Position numbers and translations under genes: made by a program. The notes below the pieces were generated by a model. The model searched no databases and was not told the DNA's origin. It saw only the letters and a program-made list of their open reading frames with translations. Of a stretch of 64,000 bases of DNA, positions 1 through 7,957 are shown piece after piece (within the stretch, counting starts at the first letter, position 1; each line of letters opens with the position of its first letter). The DNA is from Acidimicrobiales bacterium (GTDB lineage Bacteria > Actinomycetota > Acidimicrobiia > Acidimicrobiales > Poriferisodalaceae): assembly GCA_041394185.1 (NCBI GenBank), contig JAWKIQ010000004.1, positions 186,001-250,000 on the forward strand, given 5' to 3'.

Positions 1-15
1 GATTGTGGCGATCAT
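1..15 (-). CDS. 5' end of a gene running off the window, possibly ABC permease
   Basis: An ATG on the minus strand at 15-13 overlaps the TGA stop of the ABC ATPase gene (ATGA overlap), and the frame stays open to the window edge (M-I-A-T-I). Only five codons are visible. A translationally coupled gene right after an ABC-2 type ATPase is usually its membrane permease, so that is the likely product. This is inferred from position only. Confidence 0.4.
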
Positions 16-755
16 GCCGGCTCTCCGACGGTGTTCTCGAAGCAGACGTAGATGTCTTCGAGCGAGGCCTCGTCGGGGAACCGTCGGATCGTTTCGGCGA
101 TCGAGTCCTTGTAGATCAGCTCGCCGTGGTTAAGCACTCCGATAGTGGTGCAGACCTTCGCTACCTCGGAGAGGAGGTGGGTGTTCATGAACACGGTCAT
201 GTCCAGATCGGCGTTCAGACGCTGGATCGTCTCGCGGAGCTGGCGCACACCTGCGGGGTCGAGGCCCGAGGTCGGCTCGTCGAGGAAGAGCACTTCGGGG
301 CGGTGGGCGATCGCTTGAGCGATGCCGATGCGCTGGCGCATGCCGGTCGAGAAGGTCGACAAGCGCAGCGGGCCGAGCTCGGGGCACCCGAGATACTCGA
401 GAGCCTCGGCTGCCGCCTGCTTCGGATCTTCGACGCCCGACAGGCGTGCGAAGAACTCGAGGTTCTCTGTTGCCGTGAGGTGGCCGTAGAGCCTTACCTC
501 GGAAGGGAGGTATCCGATGCGTTCGGTGACCTCGCGGCGCTGTGTCGCGACGTCGAAACCGCACACCTTCGCCGAGCCCGACGTCGGCGTGATGAGGGTG
601 GTGAGGATGTTCACCGTCGTGGTCTTCCCGGCACCGTTGTGGCCCAAGAAGCCGAACACCTCGCCCCGCTCGACCCGCAGGTCGACGTTGCGCAGCACCG
701 GTTCGTTCTCGTAGGTGTGGCTCAGGTCCTCGATTTCGATTGCGGGCTCTGCCAT
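12..755 (-). CDS. ABC transporter ATP-binding protein (ABC-2 / drug-export type)
   Basis: A 247-residue ATPase of an ABC exporter. It has a Walker A motif GHNGAGKT at residues 38-45, the signature STGMRQR near 136-142 and a Walker B VLFLDE near 155-160, followed by the D-loop SGLD. It resembles the single-domain ATPases of ABC-2 exporters (drug, lipid or polysaccharide export), where it would drive a separate membrane permease. That permease probably starts at 15, coupled by a 4-nt overlap. The start is supported by a purine-rich ribosome site (AAAGGAAG) five bases before the ATG. A histidine kinase and response regulator lie just upstream on the same strand and may control it. The substrate cannot be read from the sequence. 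Confidence 0.93.
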   Translation of the reverse strand: MAEPAIEIEDLSHTYENEPVLRNVDLRVERGEVFGFLGHNGAGKTTTVNILTTLITPTSGSAKVCGFDVATQRREVTERIGYLPSEVRLYGHLTATENLEFFARLSGVEDPKQAAAEALEYLGCPELGPLRLSTFSTGMRQRIGIAQAIAHRPEVLFLDEPTSGLDPAGVRQLRETIQRLNADLDMTVFMNTHLLSEVAKVCTTIGVLNHGELIYKDSIAETIRRFPDEASLEDIYVCFENTVGEPA

Positions 756-765
756 GTTGTCTTCC

Positions 766-800
766 TTTCATCCCGAGCCCGCGAGGGCTCACGGGATGAA
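766..800 (-). promoter_or_regulatory. Strong hairpin in the leader of the ABC transporter gene
   Basis: Between the histidine kinase stop and the ABC ATPase start lies an inverted repeat. The outer arms TTCATCCCG/CGGGATGAA (9 bp) and inner arms AGCCC/GGGCT (5 bp) are separated by a 2-nt bulge and close on a 4-nt loop. It ends directly before the ribosome site of the ABC gene. It has no T-tract, so it is more likely a processing, attenuation or mRNA-stability element, or a factor-dependent terminator, than a classical intrinsic terminator. Confidence 0.55.
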
Positions 801-865
801 GGTAAGGAGCGGCCGGTGAGCAGATCCCCAGATGACGGTTGGGTTATGCCAGATATCGCCGAGAT

Positions 866-2149
866 CTAGCGCGACGACGTCGTGTCGGCCCGACGCAGGA
901 CGATCTCGACCGCACTTCCGGCTGTATCGGTCGGCAGGACAAGGCGCCCACCCATGGCCTCGACTAGGCGCCGGGCCAGCGGAAGCCCGAGACCGTGGGT
1001 CGAACCCGCCGTCTCGAGGTCGACCGACGCATCGAAACCATGTCCATCGTCTCGAACTGTGATTCGGATGGACTCGTTTACGGCTATCGCGTCTACCGCC
1101 ACCGTCCCGGATCCGTGGACGAGGGCGTTATCCACCAGCACATCGAGGGCGTGGCGCAGCATGGCCGCGTTCGCCAGCGGTGTCGGAACAAACCGCGCAT
1201 GCCCAACGGCCAGACCGCGCCCGAGCCGCCTTGTCCGTTTAGACCAGGCGGATTCGAGGTCACCCAGCACCACCGACACATCGACGGGTGCAACAGCTTC
1301 GGTGCTGCGTGCGATCGTCAACAGTTCGACCACGGTGGTCTCCATGCGGTCGATGTCGGCGAGGAGTTCGTCGAGGACGTCGTTGCGGCTGTCGCGAGGA
1401 AATGCGAGCTCGGTCTCGATCGCTGCGCGCATGCCGGCGAGCGGGGTCCGTAGCTGGTGCGACGCGTCGGAACTGAACGCACGCTCGCGTTCTACCAGGC
1501 TGCCCAGGTAACCAGCGGTCGCGTTCAACGCGGCGGCGGCTTCATCCAGCTCTGGTATAGCGCTGCTGGGCACCGAGATCGCAAAGTCGCCCTGACCCAG
1601 ATCGCGTGCTGCGTCGCGCAAGCGCCCGACCGGTCGGCTCAATCTGCCGGCGAGGACCCACCCGATCGAAGCGCTAACCGCTACGACGCCGACTCCAAGG
1701 CCGAAGATCAGCAGCAGCATCTTCAAAGTTCGGTCATCGCTGAGGCTGGCCGGACGAGCCGCCCGGATCACTCCCACAACGTGCTCGTCCGCTGCGACGG
1801 GAACAGCGGCGACAAGTCGCCCGTCGACCTCGGCGTCGACCACGGCATTGGTGAGCGCGCCTCTGACGGCATCGTCCGCCAAGGCCGGCCCGACACCGGC
1901 CACCAGAACGCCGGCGGTGTCGTACAAGCCGAACTCGGTGCCCTGGTCGTCGACGGGTAGTTCGACCGGATCGTCGCTCGTCGCGAAGTCGAGCGACACA
2001 TCCCGCGACGCGAGGACCGCAGCTCGCTCGAGGCTCACCGTGGCGTCCTCCTCGATGAATCGTTCGATGACGAAGCCCAGGGGTAACCCGAACCCGATGA
2101 CTGCGAACGCGGACACCGAGACCATGGCAAAGAGGAGTCGGCGACGCAT
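866..2149 (-). CDS. Two-component sensor histidine kinase
   Basis: A 427-residue membrane kinase. An N-terminal membrane helix (about 6-28) is followed by an extracytoplasmic sensor region (about 30-140), a second helix (about 143-167), a HAMP-like linker and a dimerisation/phosphoacceptor domain with SHQLRTPL (His231). The C-terminal ATPase domain has an N-box LVDNALVHG (Asn341), a G1-like box DDGHGFD and a G2 box HGLGLPLARRL. It would autophosphorylate and pass phosphate to the response regulator encoded just upstream, whose stop codon overlaps this start (ATGA). The signal is unknown. The adjacent ABC exporter on the same strand suggests envelope stress or a toxic compound, but this is inference. 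Confidence 0.93.
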   Translation of the reverse strand: MRRRLLFAMVSVSAFAVIGFGLPLGFVIERFIEEDATVSLERAAVLASRDVSLDFATSDDPVELPVDDQGTEFGLYDTAGVLVAGVGPALADDAVRGALTNAVVDAEVDGRLVAAVPVAADEHVVGVIRAARPASLSDDRTLKMLLLIFGLGVGVVAVSASIGWVLAGRLSRPVGRLRDAARDLGQGDFAISVPSSAIPELDEAAAALNATAGYLGSLVERERAFSSDASHQLRTPLAGMRAAIETELAFPRDSRNDVLDELLADIDRMETTVVELLTIARSTEAVAPVDVSVVLGDLESAWSKRTRRLGRGLAVGHARFVPTPLANAAMLRHALDVLVDNALVHGSGTVAVDAIAVNESIRITVRDDGHGFDASVDLETAGSTHGLGLPLARRLVEAMGGRLVLPTDTAGSAVEIVLRRADTTSSR

Positions 2150-2823
2150 CAGACCTCGAAGCGGTAACCGACGCCACGCAGCGTCGTAACTCGACTGGGC
2201 TCGTCAGGATCGTCGATCTTGCGGCGCAACGAGGCGATGTGGAAATCGAGGGTCTTCGTCGACCCGAACCACTGCTCGTCCCAAACATCACTCATGAGCG
2301 TCTCTCGCGTCACAGCGGTACCGGCGTCGGCGATCAGCCGGGCGAGAAGGTCAAACTCCTTCGCTCTCAGCTCGATCTCGAGGCCACGCAAGAACACGCG
2401 GCGCGATTCGGTATCGAGGGTCAGGTCCCCGACACTGCCAGGGACGGGGCGTGCTTCGGTGCGGCGTAGTTGGGCTCGGATCCGCGCCGTCAACTCGGCC
2501 AGACGGAACGGCTTGGTGACGTAGTCGACGGCGCCGGCGTCGAGCCCGACCACGATGTCGAGCTCTTCGTCGCGGGCGGTCACCATGATGACATCGACCA
2601 GCGGGTCGATCCCGTGGATTCGACGACACACGTCGAGACCGTCGATGTCCGGCAGCCCCACATCGAGTAACACCAGATCGGGCTTGCGGTCTGACACTGC
2701 GTCGAGGGCGTCAACTCCGCAACGGACCCAGGTCGCGTCGTAACCCGAGCTCGACAACGCCCGGAGAAGTGTCGATCCGATGCGCTCGTCATCCTCGACG
2801 ATCAGCAGATACTCACCCGACAT
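2149..2823 (-). CDS. OmpR/PhoB-family response regulator
   Basis: A 224-residue response regulator. The receiver domain has the acidic pocket (Glu10-Asp11-Asp12), the phosphoacceptor Asp54 in LLDVGLPD, Thr82 and Lys104 in YVTKPF. The C-terminal winged helix ends in the typical TLRGVGYRFEV. It is the first gene of the kinase/regulator pair, and its TGA overlaps the kinase ATG. It most likely activates or represses the neighbouring ABC exporter and this operon. Confidence 0.95.
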   Translation of the reverse strand: MSGEYLLIVEDDERIGSTLLRALSSSGYDATWVRCGVDALDAVSDRKPDLVLLDVGLPDIDGLDVCRRIHGIDPLVDVIMVTARDEELDIVVGLDAGAVDYVTKPFRLAELTARIRAQLRRTEARPVPGSVGDLTLDTESRRVFLRGLEIELRAKEFDLLARLIADAGTAVTRETLMSDVWDEQWFGSTKTLDFHIASLRRKIDDPDEPSRVTTLRGVGYRFEV

Positions 2824-2943
2824 GGACCCAAAGGTATGTGCGCGGTCGATAACGCGGAACCGGTCTTGCCGATTTCTGGTCCAGATCTTGCCATCCGCTC
2901 AAAGGAGCTCTCATGCTCTGTGCTGGGGTCCATGACCTCTCTC

Positions 2944-3190
2944 ATCCAACGGCTCATCCAACGAACTGAACGGACTCTGCCGGATTCACAAGTTCTGGCT
3001 GGACGTTGCCCCGGACATAACGCCTGGTTGCTGGACTGGGGCGTAGTTTTTGGACGGTTGTCAAGTGTCTGTTAATCCGTTTGTCGTGGGTTCGAGCCCC
3101 ACCCCCGGAGCCACCTAGATCCCCAGATTCAGGCCGTTTGCGGTTCTGGTCTGGGGTGTTTCGCGTCAGGGATCCAACGGTTCATCCAAC
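2944..3190. repeat. Direct repeat A (about 247 bp) with tRNA-Asn 3' half, att-like
   Basis: Nearly identical, without indels, to 7702-7948 (constant offset of 4758). The repeat starts with paired ATCCAAC motifs, continues through about 120 bp of non-tRNA sequence, then the 3' half of a tRNA-Asn, and ends with a GGATCCAAC motif. Paired ATCCAAC motifs also occur next to the integrase at 39026-39046, so they look like integrase arm-binding sites. With copy B it brackets a region of mobile-element type. Confidence 0.8.
3069..3113 (+). pseudogene. 3' half of tRNA-Asn (att-site remnant)
   Basis: The sequence runs from the anticodon loop (CTGTTAA, anticodon GTT) through the T-arm (GTGGGTTCGAGCCCCAC) to the acceptor 3' strand and CCA. 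The bases 5' of the loop (AGTGT) do not pair with TCCGT, and no D-arm is present, so this is not a functional tRNA. Integrases that target tRNA genes commonly recombine within exactly this anticodon-loop-to-3'-end segment. Confidence 0.8.
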
Positions 3191-3389
3191 CAAATCCAAC
3201 GCGTCTTAGGTGGGTAGCGGTGAGTTCTGTGTTCACACTCGCAACCAGGGACGTCGGACGCGTTGCTGGCGCGACAGGGGATTCGGAGATTGTGATGCGC
3301 TGTGTGGGCGGTTGGCAGTCTGGTTTCGATTCATGTCGGGACCAGGGACCACCCGGCCTGCGCTAGCGCGACATGGGAATCTGCCCGGC

Positions 3390-3745
3390 TCACGGGCCGA
3401 GTTCGCCCTGGGCGCGCCGGTGTCCGTACGTCGGGTTCTCTTTGGCGAGTCGCGCGATGAGCTGACGCAGCTGCGCGTCGATCGGTGGTCGACCAGTGCG
3501 CGGTGTCGGCGGCAGTGTCCAGTGTCTGGTGATCCGTTGGTGGTGCCAGCGCAGCACTGTTTCTGGTGTGACGATCCAGCCGTGGCGAAGTCGGAGGGGG
3601 TAGCTGCGATAGCGCCGAGCAAGGTCCGGCCTTCGTCGTTGATCGCGGCCCGGTCGACCTGGCCGAGCAGCATGGTGAGCTGGTGGCGTAGGACGATGAG
3701 TTCGAGCGACCTGGTCAGACACCATGACCCTATTTCGGGCACCAA
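3390..3745 (-). pseudogene. Frameshifted transposase fragment (integrase-core type)
   Basis: The first part (TRSLELIVLRHQLTM) and the second part (WIVTPETVLRWHHQRI, then RTGRPPIDAQLRQLIARLAK and NPTYGHRRAQGEL) belong to the N-terminal region of an rve-type transposase common in actinobacteria. They lie in different frames, so at least one frameshift separates them. The catalytic DDE part is missing after QGEL. It sits at the edge of the tRNA-Asn-flanked island and is inactive. Confidence 0.7.
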
Positions 3746-3765
3746 CGGGTTCGTAGACTACGAAG

Positions 3766-4521
3766 ATGGAACGCCCGCCTGCATCGTTGGAGCCCGACGA
3801 GTGGGCAGCGGGCTGCTCTCTTGAGTGGCCAGGCACATGGAATGCTCGAGACCTTGGCGGGATTCCGACCATCGCAGGCCGTTTGGCCGAACGGACGCTG
3901 ATCAGATCTGACTCACTGCAACACGTCGATCGGTCCGGCTGGGACGTGGTGATGAGCCATGGGGTGCGGACGCTTGTCGATCTACGCAATCGCGATCAGG
4001 CAGTTTTGGAGCCACAGTTTCCGCCCGACGGAATCGAGACTCGGTCGGTGCCCTTGGAGCAGGACCTCGCTGGCGACCCCGAGTTCGACTCTTGGGCAAG
4101 ACGGCAGTGGCTGGCGACACCTCTGTACTTCGAGCGGTTCGTCTCCCGGTGGCCTCAACGTTGTGCCGAGGCGGTGGAGGCAATTGTCGACGCCGAACCT
4201 GGCGGGGTTCTGGTGCACTGTGGACGGGGTACCGATCGCACAGGGCTGATCATCGCGCTCGTCCTCGAACTGGTCGGAGCCGACCGTCGCTTCATCGTCG
4301 AGGACTACCTGCTCAGCACCGTCCGGCTCCGTAGCGGCCGCGCCCGACGGCTCGGTCGTCGCGACGACGACGCCTTAATCCGATCGGTGTACCGGGACCA
4401 GAAGACAACGCCGTCAGAATCGTTGCTCGGATTCCTAGACCTGACCGCCGGTGGCGCGGTTGCGTCTGCGCTCGGAGGTGAAACGGTCGTTGAGCTCGGC
4501 CGGAGGCTCGTGGCAGCGTGA
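3766..4521 (+). CDS. Tyrosine-protein phosphatase-like protein
   Basis: A 251-residue protein with the P-loop HCGRGTDRTG (Cys152 nucleophile, Arg158). This is the HCxxGxDRTG signature of the Y_phosphatase3 / MptpB-like family of bacterial Tyr/Ser or phosphoinositide phosphatases. N-terminal features such as RDLGG (about 28-32) and the RTLVDLR strand are also typical of the family. Length is close to the usual 240-280 residues and no signal peptide is seen. It lies alone inside the tRNA-Asn-flanked island; the substrate is unknown. Confidence 0.85.
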   Translation: MERPPASLEPDEWAAGCSLEWPGTWNARDLGGIPTIAGRLAERTLIRSDSLQHVDRSGWDVVMSHGVRTLVDLRNRDQAVLEPQFPPDGIETRSVPLEQDLAGDPEFDSWARRQWLATPLYFERFVSRWPQRCAEAVEAIVDAEPGGVLVHCGRGTDRTGLIIALVLELVGADRRFIVEDYLLSTVRLRSGRARRLGRRDDDALIRSVYRDQKTTPSESLLGFLDLTAGGAVASALGGETVVELGRRLVAA

Positions 4522-4643
4522 TCGCACGAAACGAGCTGGGTCCACGTTCGGGACCGAGTAGGGCGCCGAGGTCGTGGTAGAAGTCGTCTGAAACGCGGAC
4601 AACCCGTCGTGACGCCGACCGGCTTCAGCTGCGCTCTTATTGT

Positions 4644-5309
4644 GTGCTCGGATCCCGCCGTCCTGGGGCTGTTGGCACGTTGTTCAGCGCTTTGCTGGGT
4701 TCAGACAGCCATGTGTTGATCGACGGTTTCACGCATGCCGGCCGGTTCGGTGCCAACTGGCTAGGTATCAACGAAGTTCTGTTCACCGCACCTGTCAGAG
4801 GGGATATGACCGGTGCCCGGGTCCTCCAGTACGTCGGGCACTTCGGTGGGAGTGCAGCGTTCATTGCTGCGTTGTTGGTGGTGGCTAGTTCGGGACTGTT
4901 GAACGTTTGGTACGGCCAGCAGGCTGTGGCCGACGCACGAGCCTCCGATCTGAGCGGTCGTGAACGGTTCGTGTTCTGGGCGATGGTGGTGGCGTTCACT
5001 GCCCTGGCCGGTGTGTCGGCTGCGGTGACCGACCGGTCAGTGATATTCGTTCCGGTCACGACACTTGTGGTCGTGCTGCTGGTCGCAGGAGTCCTTCTGG
5101 GGCGCCCTGATCGAGAACCGAGCCCCTCCCTGCTGGGCAAGTTGAACCGCATCACGATCCGACAGACCCGAGGGTCAGCCACTCCCACCCCACCCACACT
5201 CACCGTTCAACCGTCCCGCCTATGGCCACAGCGCGCGGTCCGCGACCTTCTTGGGCTTCGTGGGTCATTCGGGGCCGTGGGTCTGTCCGACGCATATGTG
5301 CCGTTCTGA
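4644..5309 (+). pseudogene. DUF4184-like membrane protein, probably missing its N-terminus
   Basis: The readable part has SHVLIDGFTHAG, characteristic of DUF4184 integral membrane proteins, then at least three hydrophobic segments (about residues 72-88, 112-130 and 135-153) and a polar tail. DUF4184 proteins normally begin with a conserved N-terminal segment containing SHPAA, which is absent. The frame opens at a GTG shortly before the conserved His motif, so the gene looks truncated at the 5' end. If expressed it would be an inner-membrane protein of unknown role. Confidence 0.5.
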
Positions 5310-5335
5310 GCTAGCGGGCAGCGGGACGACCAGGG

Positions 5336-5839
5336 TCAGACGTGTCTCCAATTGTCCGATGAGGTCAGTCTCTGTCGGGCGTCGTCGTCAACGAAGTACC
5401 TCAGGAGGCCGCAATCGCCACAAACGACTGCACGCATCTTGGCCGAGGAGAACGCTCGGGGTGCCAGTTTGGGCAGCAGCTCCCCGCCGATCGTTGTCGT
5501 GTCGATGAGACGCTCGGATTCGAATACCTGGTCGGATCTGCAATGGGGGCACGGTGACATGCTGAGCTCCTTTTTGTCGAGGTCCTCCATGTCGACGTCG
5601 AGGGCAGAGGCCAGCGCTCGTTTCGATCGCAGCGAGGCGACGGCAGTCCCCTCGATCCTCTGAACCGTGCGGAGGTTGAGCCCCGAGGCCTCAGCGAGAT
5701 CCGCTTGAGTCCAGCCTCGAGCCGTCCGCAGGTTCGCGACTTGTTCGGCGTCAACTCTCATCTGGTCCACTCTCGGCTTCGGCTTCGGCTTCGGCTTCGG
5801 CTTCGGCTTCGGCTTCGGCTTCGGCATCGGCATCGACAC
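5336..5839 (-). CDS. Xre-type HTH protein with C-terminal zinc-ribbon-like domain
   Basis: A helix-turn-helix (LRTARGWTQADLAEASGLNL, about residues 36-56) is followed by a C-terminal domain with CPHC and CGDC pairs that could bind one zinc. The longest frame starts with an MP/KP dipeptide repeat encoded by a hexanucleotide microsatellite. The alternative start at Met27 (position 5761) would put the microsatellite in the 5' region, leaving a normal-looking Xre protein. That shorter form is as plausible, and the repeat may tune expression rather than encode protein. It is probably a small transcriptional regulator of island genes. Confidence 0.65.
   Translation of the reverse strand: MSMPMPKPKPKPKPKPKPKPKPRVDQMRVDAEQVANLRTARGWTQADLAEASGLNLRTVQRIEGTAVASLRSKRALASALDVDMEDLDKKELSMSPCPHCRSDQVFESERLIDTTTIGGELLPKLAPRAFSSAKMRAVVCGDCGLLRYFVDDDARQRLTSSDNWRHV
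5775..5834. repeat. Hexanucleotide microsatellite (GGCTTC x8, GGCATC x2)
   Basis: Eight perfect GGCTTC units are followed by two GGCATC units. On the minus strand they read as PK and PM dipeptides at the N-terminus, or in the leader, of the Xre protein. Slippage would change length in steps of two residues without shifting the frame, or alter promoter/leader spacing if translation begins at 5761. Confidence 0.9.
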
Positions 5840-5973
5840 GATATTCAGCTTGAAGCACGGCAGATACCCATCACAACGGTGGTAGCACGACTTCTGCCCG
5901 CAAGCAGTACGACATTTCTACGACAGTTGAGAGGGGACACGGCGCTACATCGGCAAACCGCCCACAACCGGCA

Positions 5974-6234
5974 TTGTCCGCCCCGGAGCCCAGGAGGCGG
6001 GGGACGCAAACGGTTGGTCACCTATCCGGCTCGAGATACCCCGAGCGCGGTCTGGGTTTCGCGAACGACGGTGATGATGAGGTAGTTGAGGAGCGCGACC
6101 GTATCGACGCGGAACTTACCGACGCGGTTTGGTCCGCTCGCTCGGAACGTCGTAGTTGGTCAGAGGTCGGGGTGACGCTGGGAGTTTCGAAGCTGGCCGT
6201 TCAACGCGAGTACGGACCGAAGGTGTCGGCCTAG
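5974..6234 (+). CDS. Small putative HTH protein
   Basis: An 86-residue frame whose second half (RSWSEVGVTLGVSKLAVQREYG) resembles a short helix-turn-helix of the kind seen in small actinobacterial DNA-binding proteins (xSWxEIGxxLGVSxQA). The first 35 residues look non-coding, so the true start is probably further downstream. No strong ribosome site is seen. It may be a fragment. Confidence 0.3.
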   Translation: MSAPEPRRRGTQTVGHLSGSRYPERGLGFANDGDDEVVEERDRIDAELTDAVWSARSERRSWSEVGVTLGVSKLAVQREYGPKVSA

Positions 6235-6318
6235 AGGTAGGCGGCGCGAGGCTGATGCGGTCCGAGGGGGTCGGTGGAGTGGGTGGTCCTGCGAGCAGAT
6301 CGCAGGGTGTTGAGGTGC

Positions 6319-6875
6319 TCAAGAATCGGACCACGCCAAGTCAAATTTTGTTCCACTGACGCCGGCGGCGACCAGTTCGTTCACGATCCATTCTCTGAGG
6401 AAGACGTCGCTGCGGAGCATATTTGTGAGCCTCAATGCACCTACCGCGTCGACGGCTTTGGCGTGGAACTCGTGCCGTCTGATCTGCATGAGCTTCCCAG
6501 GCGAGAAGCGTTTCACCTCGGACCGTACGGTGTCGAGGGCGTCTATCGCGATGTGAGTATTGAATAGAACGAGCTGATCTGAGATAGAGGTGACGGGTAG
6601 CAAGTCCCCGTGCGCCCTGAGCGAGTCACCTACTAGCTCAGCGAAAGTGGTGCGCAGTAGGAGACGTTGTTCCCGATCCACGGCATAGTCGCTCGCATAG
6701 GCTCCGGTCCTTCGAGCTCCGGAGCGGGTATCTCGGTCTCGAGCCTCACCCTGAGGGGTTCCCATGCGTGTCCACGCGGTTCTTCGCCAAGCCCCATGAT
6801 GAGGTTCCATTTGTTGCGGTCGATCGGGTAGGCGTGTTCGCAGCCCTGTTGTGGGCTGGGTCTATAGATTCCCAT
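6319..6875 (-). pseudogene. Frameshifted DUF1629/Imm11-like immunity protein
   Basis: Two minus-strand frames join into one recognisable protein. The upstream part has AYPIDRNKWNLIMGLGEEPR and HAWEPLRVRL. The downstream part has LRAHGDLLPV, LVLFNTHIAIDALD, RSEVKRFSPGKLMQIRRHEF and VNELVAAGVSGTKFDLAWS. This order matches the DUF1629 / Imm11-like family, often encoded beside contact-dependent or polymorphic toxins. The break lies near 6640-6660 where the frame changes. No toxin gene is seen beside it, so it is a stranded, decayed immunity gene. Confidence 0.6.
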
Positions 6876-7096
6876 TCCGGTCACGGCGTGTGATCTGTGG
6901 CCAACCAAACGATCGGACTCTCACGGACTCGCCAGAATATTCCGTGGAGTTCCCTCGCTGTGTGAGACACCGTTACTCGCGAGTGCGGCAGTCCCAAGAG
7001 ATGATTTCGGCAGTCCTTGCTCCGGGCGGTCGAGAATCGCTGGTTATCCCACTAGATGGCTCGACATGACCTGTCTCGCCCGAAGTCGGCAGCGTT

Positions 7097-7357
7097 TCAG
7101 GTAAGGCTCATCACCTGTTCGTGGAGGACGTCGGGAGCGAGGTCGGCTCCGTTTGGCCACATGATCGTTCCGAGTTCGTCGTCCACTGCCACTGTCGCGA
7201 AGTAGGCGACATCGCGGAGTGGTTCGAACACTGGTCCAAGTGGACCTTCGAACTTGGTAGTGAGGTCGACGTCGCCTACGAGTCCGTCGGCGAAGGTCAG
7301 CCGAAGGCGGTATCCGCCGAGGTGTTCGACGGCACGGATCTCATAAGGTGCGCTCAT
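7097..7357 (-). CDS. DUF2442 family protein (putative antitoxin-like partner)
   Basis: An 86-residue protein starting MSAPYEIRAVEHLGGYRL with LTFADGLVGDVDL and GTIMWPNGADLAPDVLHEQ, the typical features of DUF2442. Its ATG overlaps the stop of the DUF4160 gene (ATGA), so the pair is translationally coupled. DUF4160/DUF2442 gene pairs are widespread on mobile DNA and have been predicted to act as toxin-antitoxin modules; that role is inference here. Confidence 0.85.
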   Translation of the reverse strand: MSAPYEIRAVEHLGGYRLRLTFADGLVGDVDLTTKFEGPLGPVFEPLRDVAYFATVAVDDELGTIMWPNGADLAPDVLHEQVMSLT

Positions 7358-7614
7358 GGGAGTGGTTCGATTGTATCGAGCGGTTCTTGGCGTTCGGCTC
7401 GTTCCCAGTCTTCCATCAGTTCGGCCCGGCGTAGCTCGGACCATTCGGCGACGAGTTGGCAGGCGCGTCGAGGGAGATCGCCGTTGATCACTTCTCCGGT
7501 GGCGATCGCCACCTGCGCCTGGTACTCGCCGTACTTGGCGTGGAAGTGTGGTGGAGGATGATCGTCGTAGTACATGGCGATGATGATCCCGTAGAACATG
7601 CTGATCCTCGGCAC
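7354..7614 (-). CDS. DUF4160 family protein (putative toxin-like partner)
   Basis: The GTG start at 7614 gives the classic DUF4160 N-terminus VPRISMFYGIIIAMYYDDH followed by PPPHFHAKYGEYQAQVAI. The frame extends further upstream, but that extension runs into the att repeat and is not family-like. It is the first gene of the coupled DUF4160/DUF2442 pair at the inner edge of the tRNA-Asn-flanked island. Confidence 0.85.
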   Translation of the reverse strand: MPRISMFYGIIIAMYYDDHPPPHFHAKYGEYQAQVAIATGEVINGDLPRRACQLVAEWSELRRAELMEDWERAERQEPLDTIEPLP

Positions 7615-7701
7615 GAGCTCGACGTTATCTGTGTCGATCCTGCACAGACGTCCTGATGCTCGGATCCTCACGAACGGAGCAGACCCGACCCGACTTCCCC
7701 A

Positions 7702-7948
7702 ATCCAACGGTTCATCCAACCAACTGAACGGACTCGGCTGGACTGGCCGGTTCTGGCTGGACGTTGCCCCGGACATAACGCCTGGTTGCTGGACTGGGGC
7801 GTAGTTTTCGGACGGTTGTCAAGTGTCTGTTAATCCGTTTGTCGTGGGTTCGAGCCCCACCCCCGGAGCCACCTAGATCCCCAGATTCAGGCCGTTTGTG
7901 GTTCTGGTCTGGGGCTTTTCGCGTGCGGGATCCAACCAGACCCAACGT
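7702..7948. repeat. Direct repeat B (about 247 bp) with tRNA-Asn 3' half, att-like
   Basis: The second copy of the repeat at 2944-3190, with the same paired ATCCAAC motifs, the same non-tRNA stretch (GGACGTTGCCCCGGACATAA and onward) and the same tRNA-Asn 3' half. A few point differences separate the copies. It marks the other end of the relic island. Confidence 0.8.
7827..7871 (+). pseudogene. 3' half of tRNA-Asn (att-site remnant, second copy)
   Basis: Identical in structure to 3069-3113: anticodon loop CTGTTAA, T-arm, acceptor strand and CCA, without a 5' half. A spurious minus-strand frame over it encodes GARTHDKRINR, a common artefact of tRNA sequence. Confidence 0.8.
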
Positions 7949-7957
7949 CGGTCTCGC

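Noticed and set aside
7712..7945. Minus-strand frame encoding GARTHDKRINRHL across the tRNA-Asn fragment
   Set aside because: A well-known spurious product of tRNA sequence; no start or family support.
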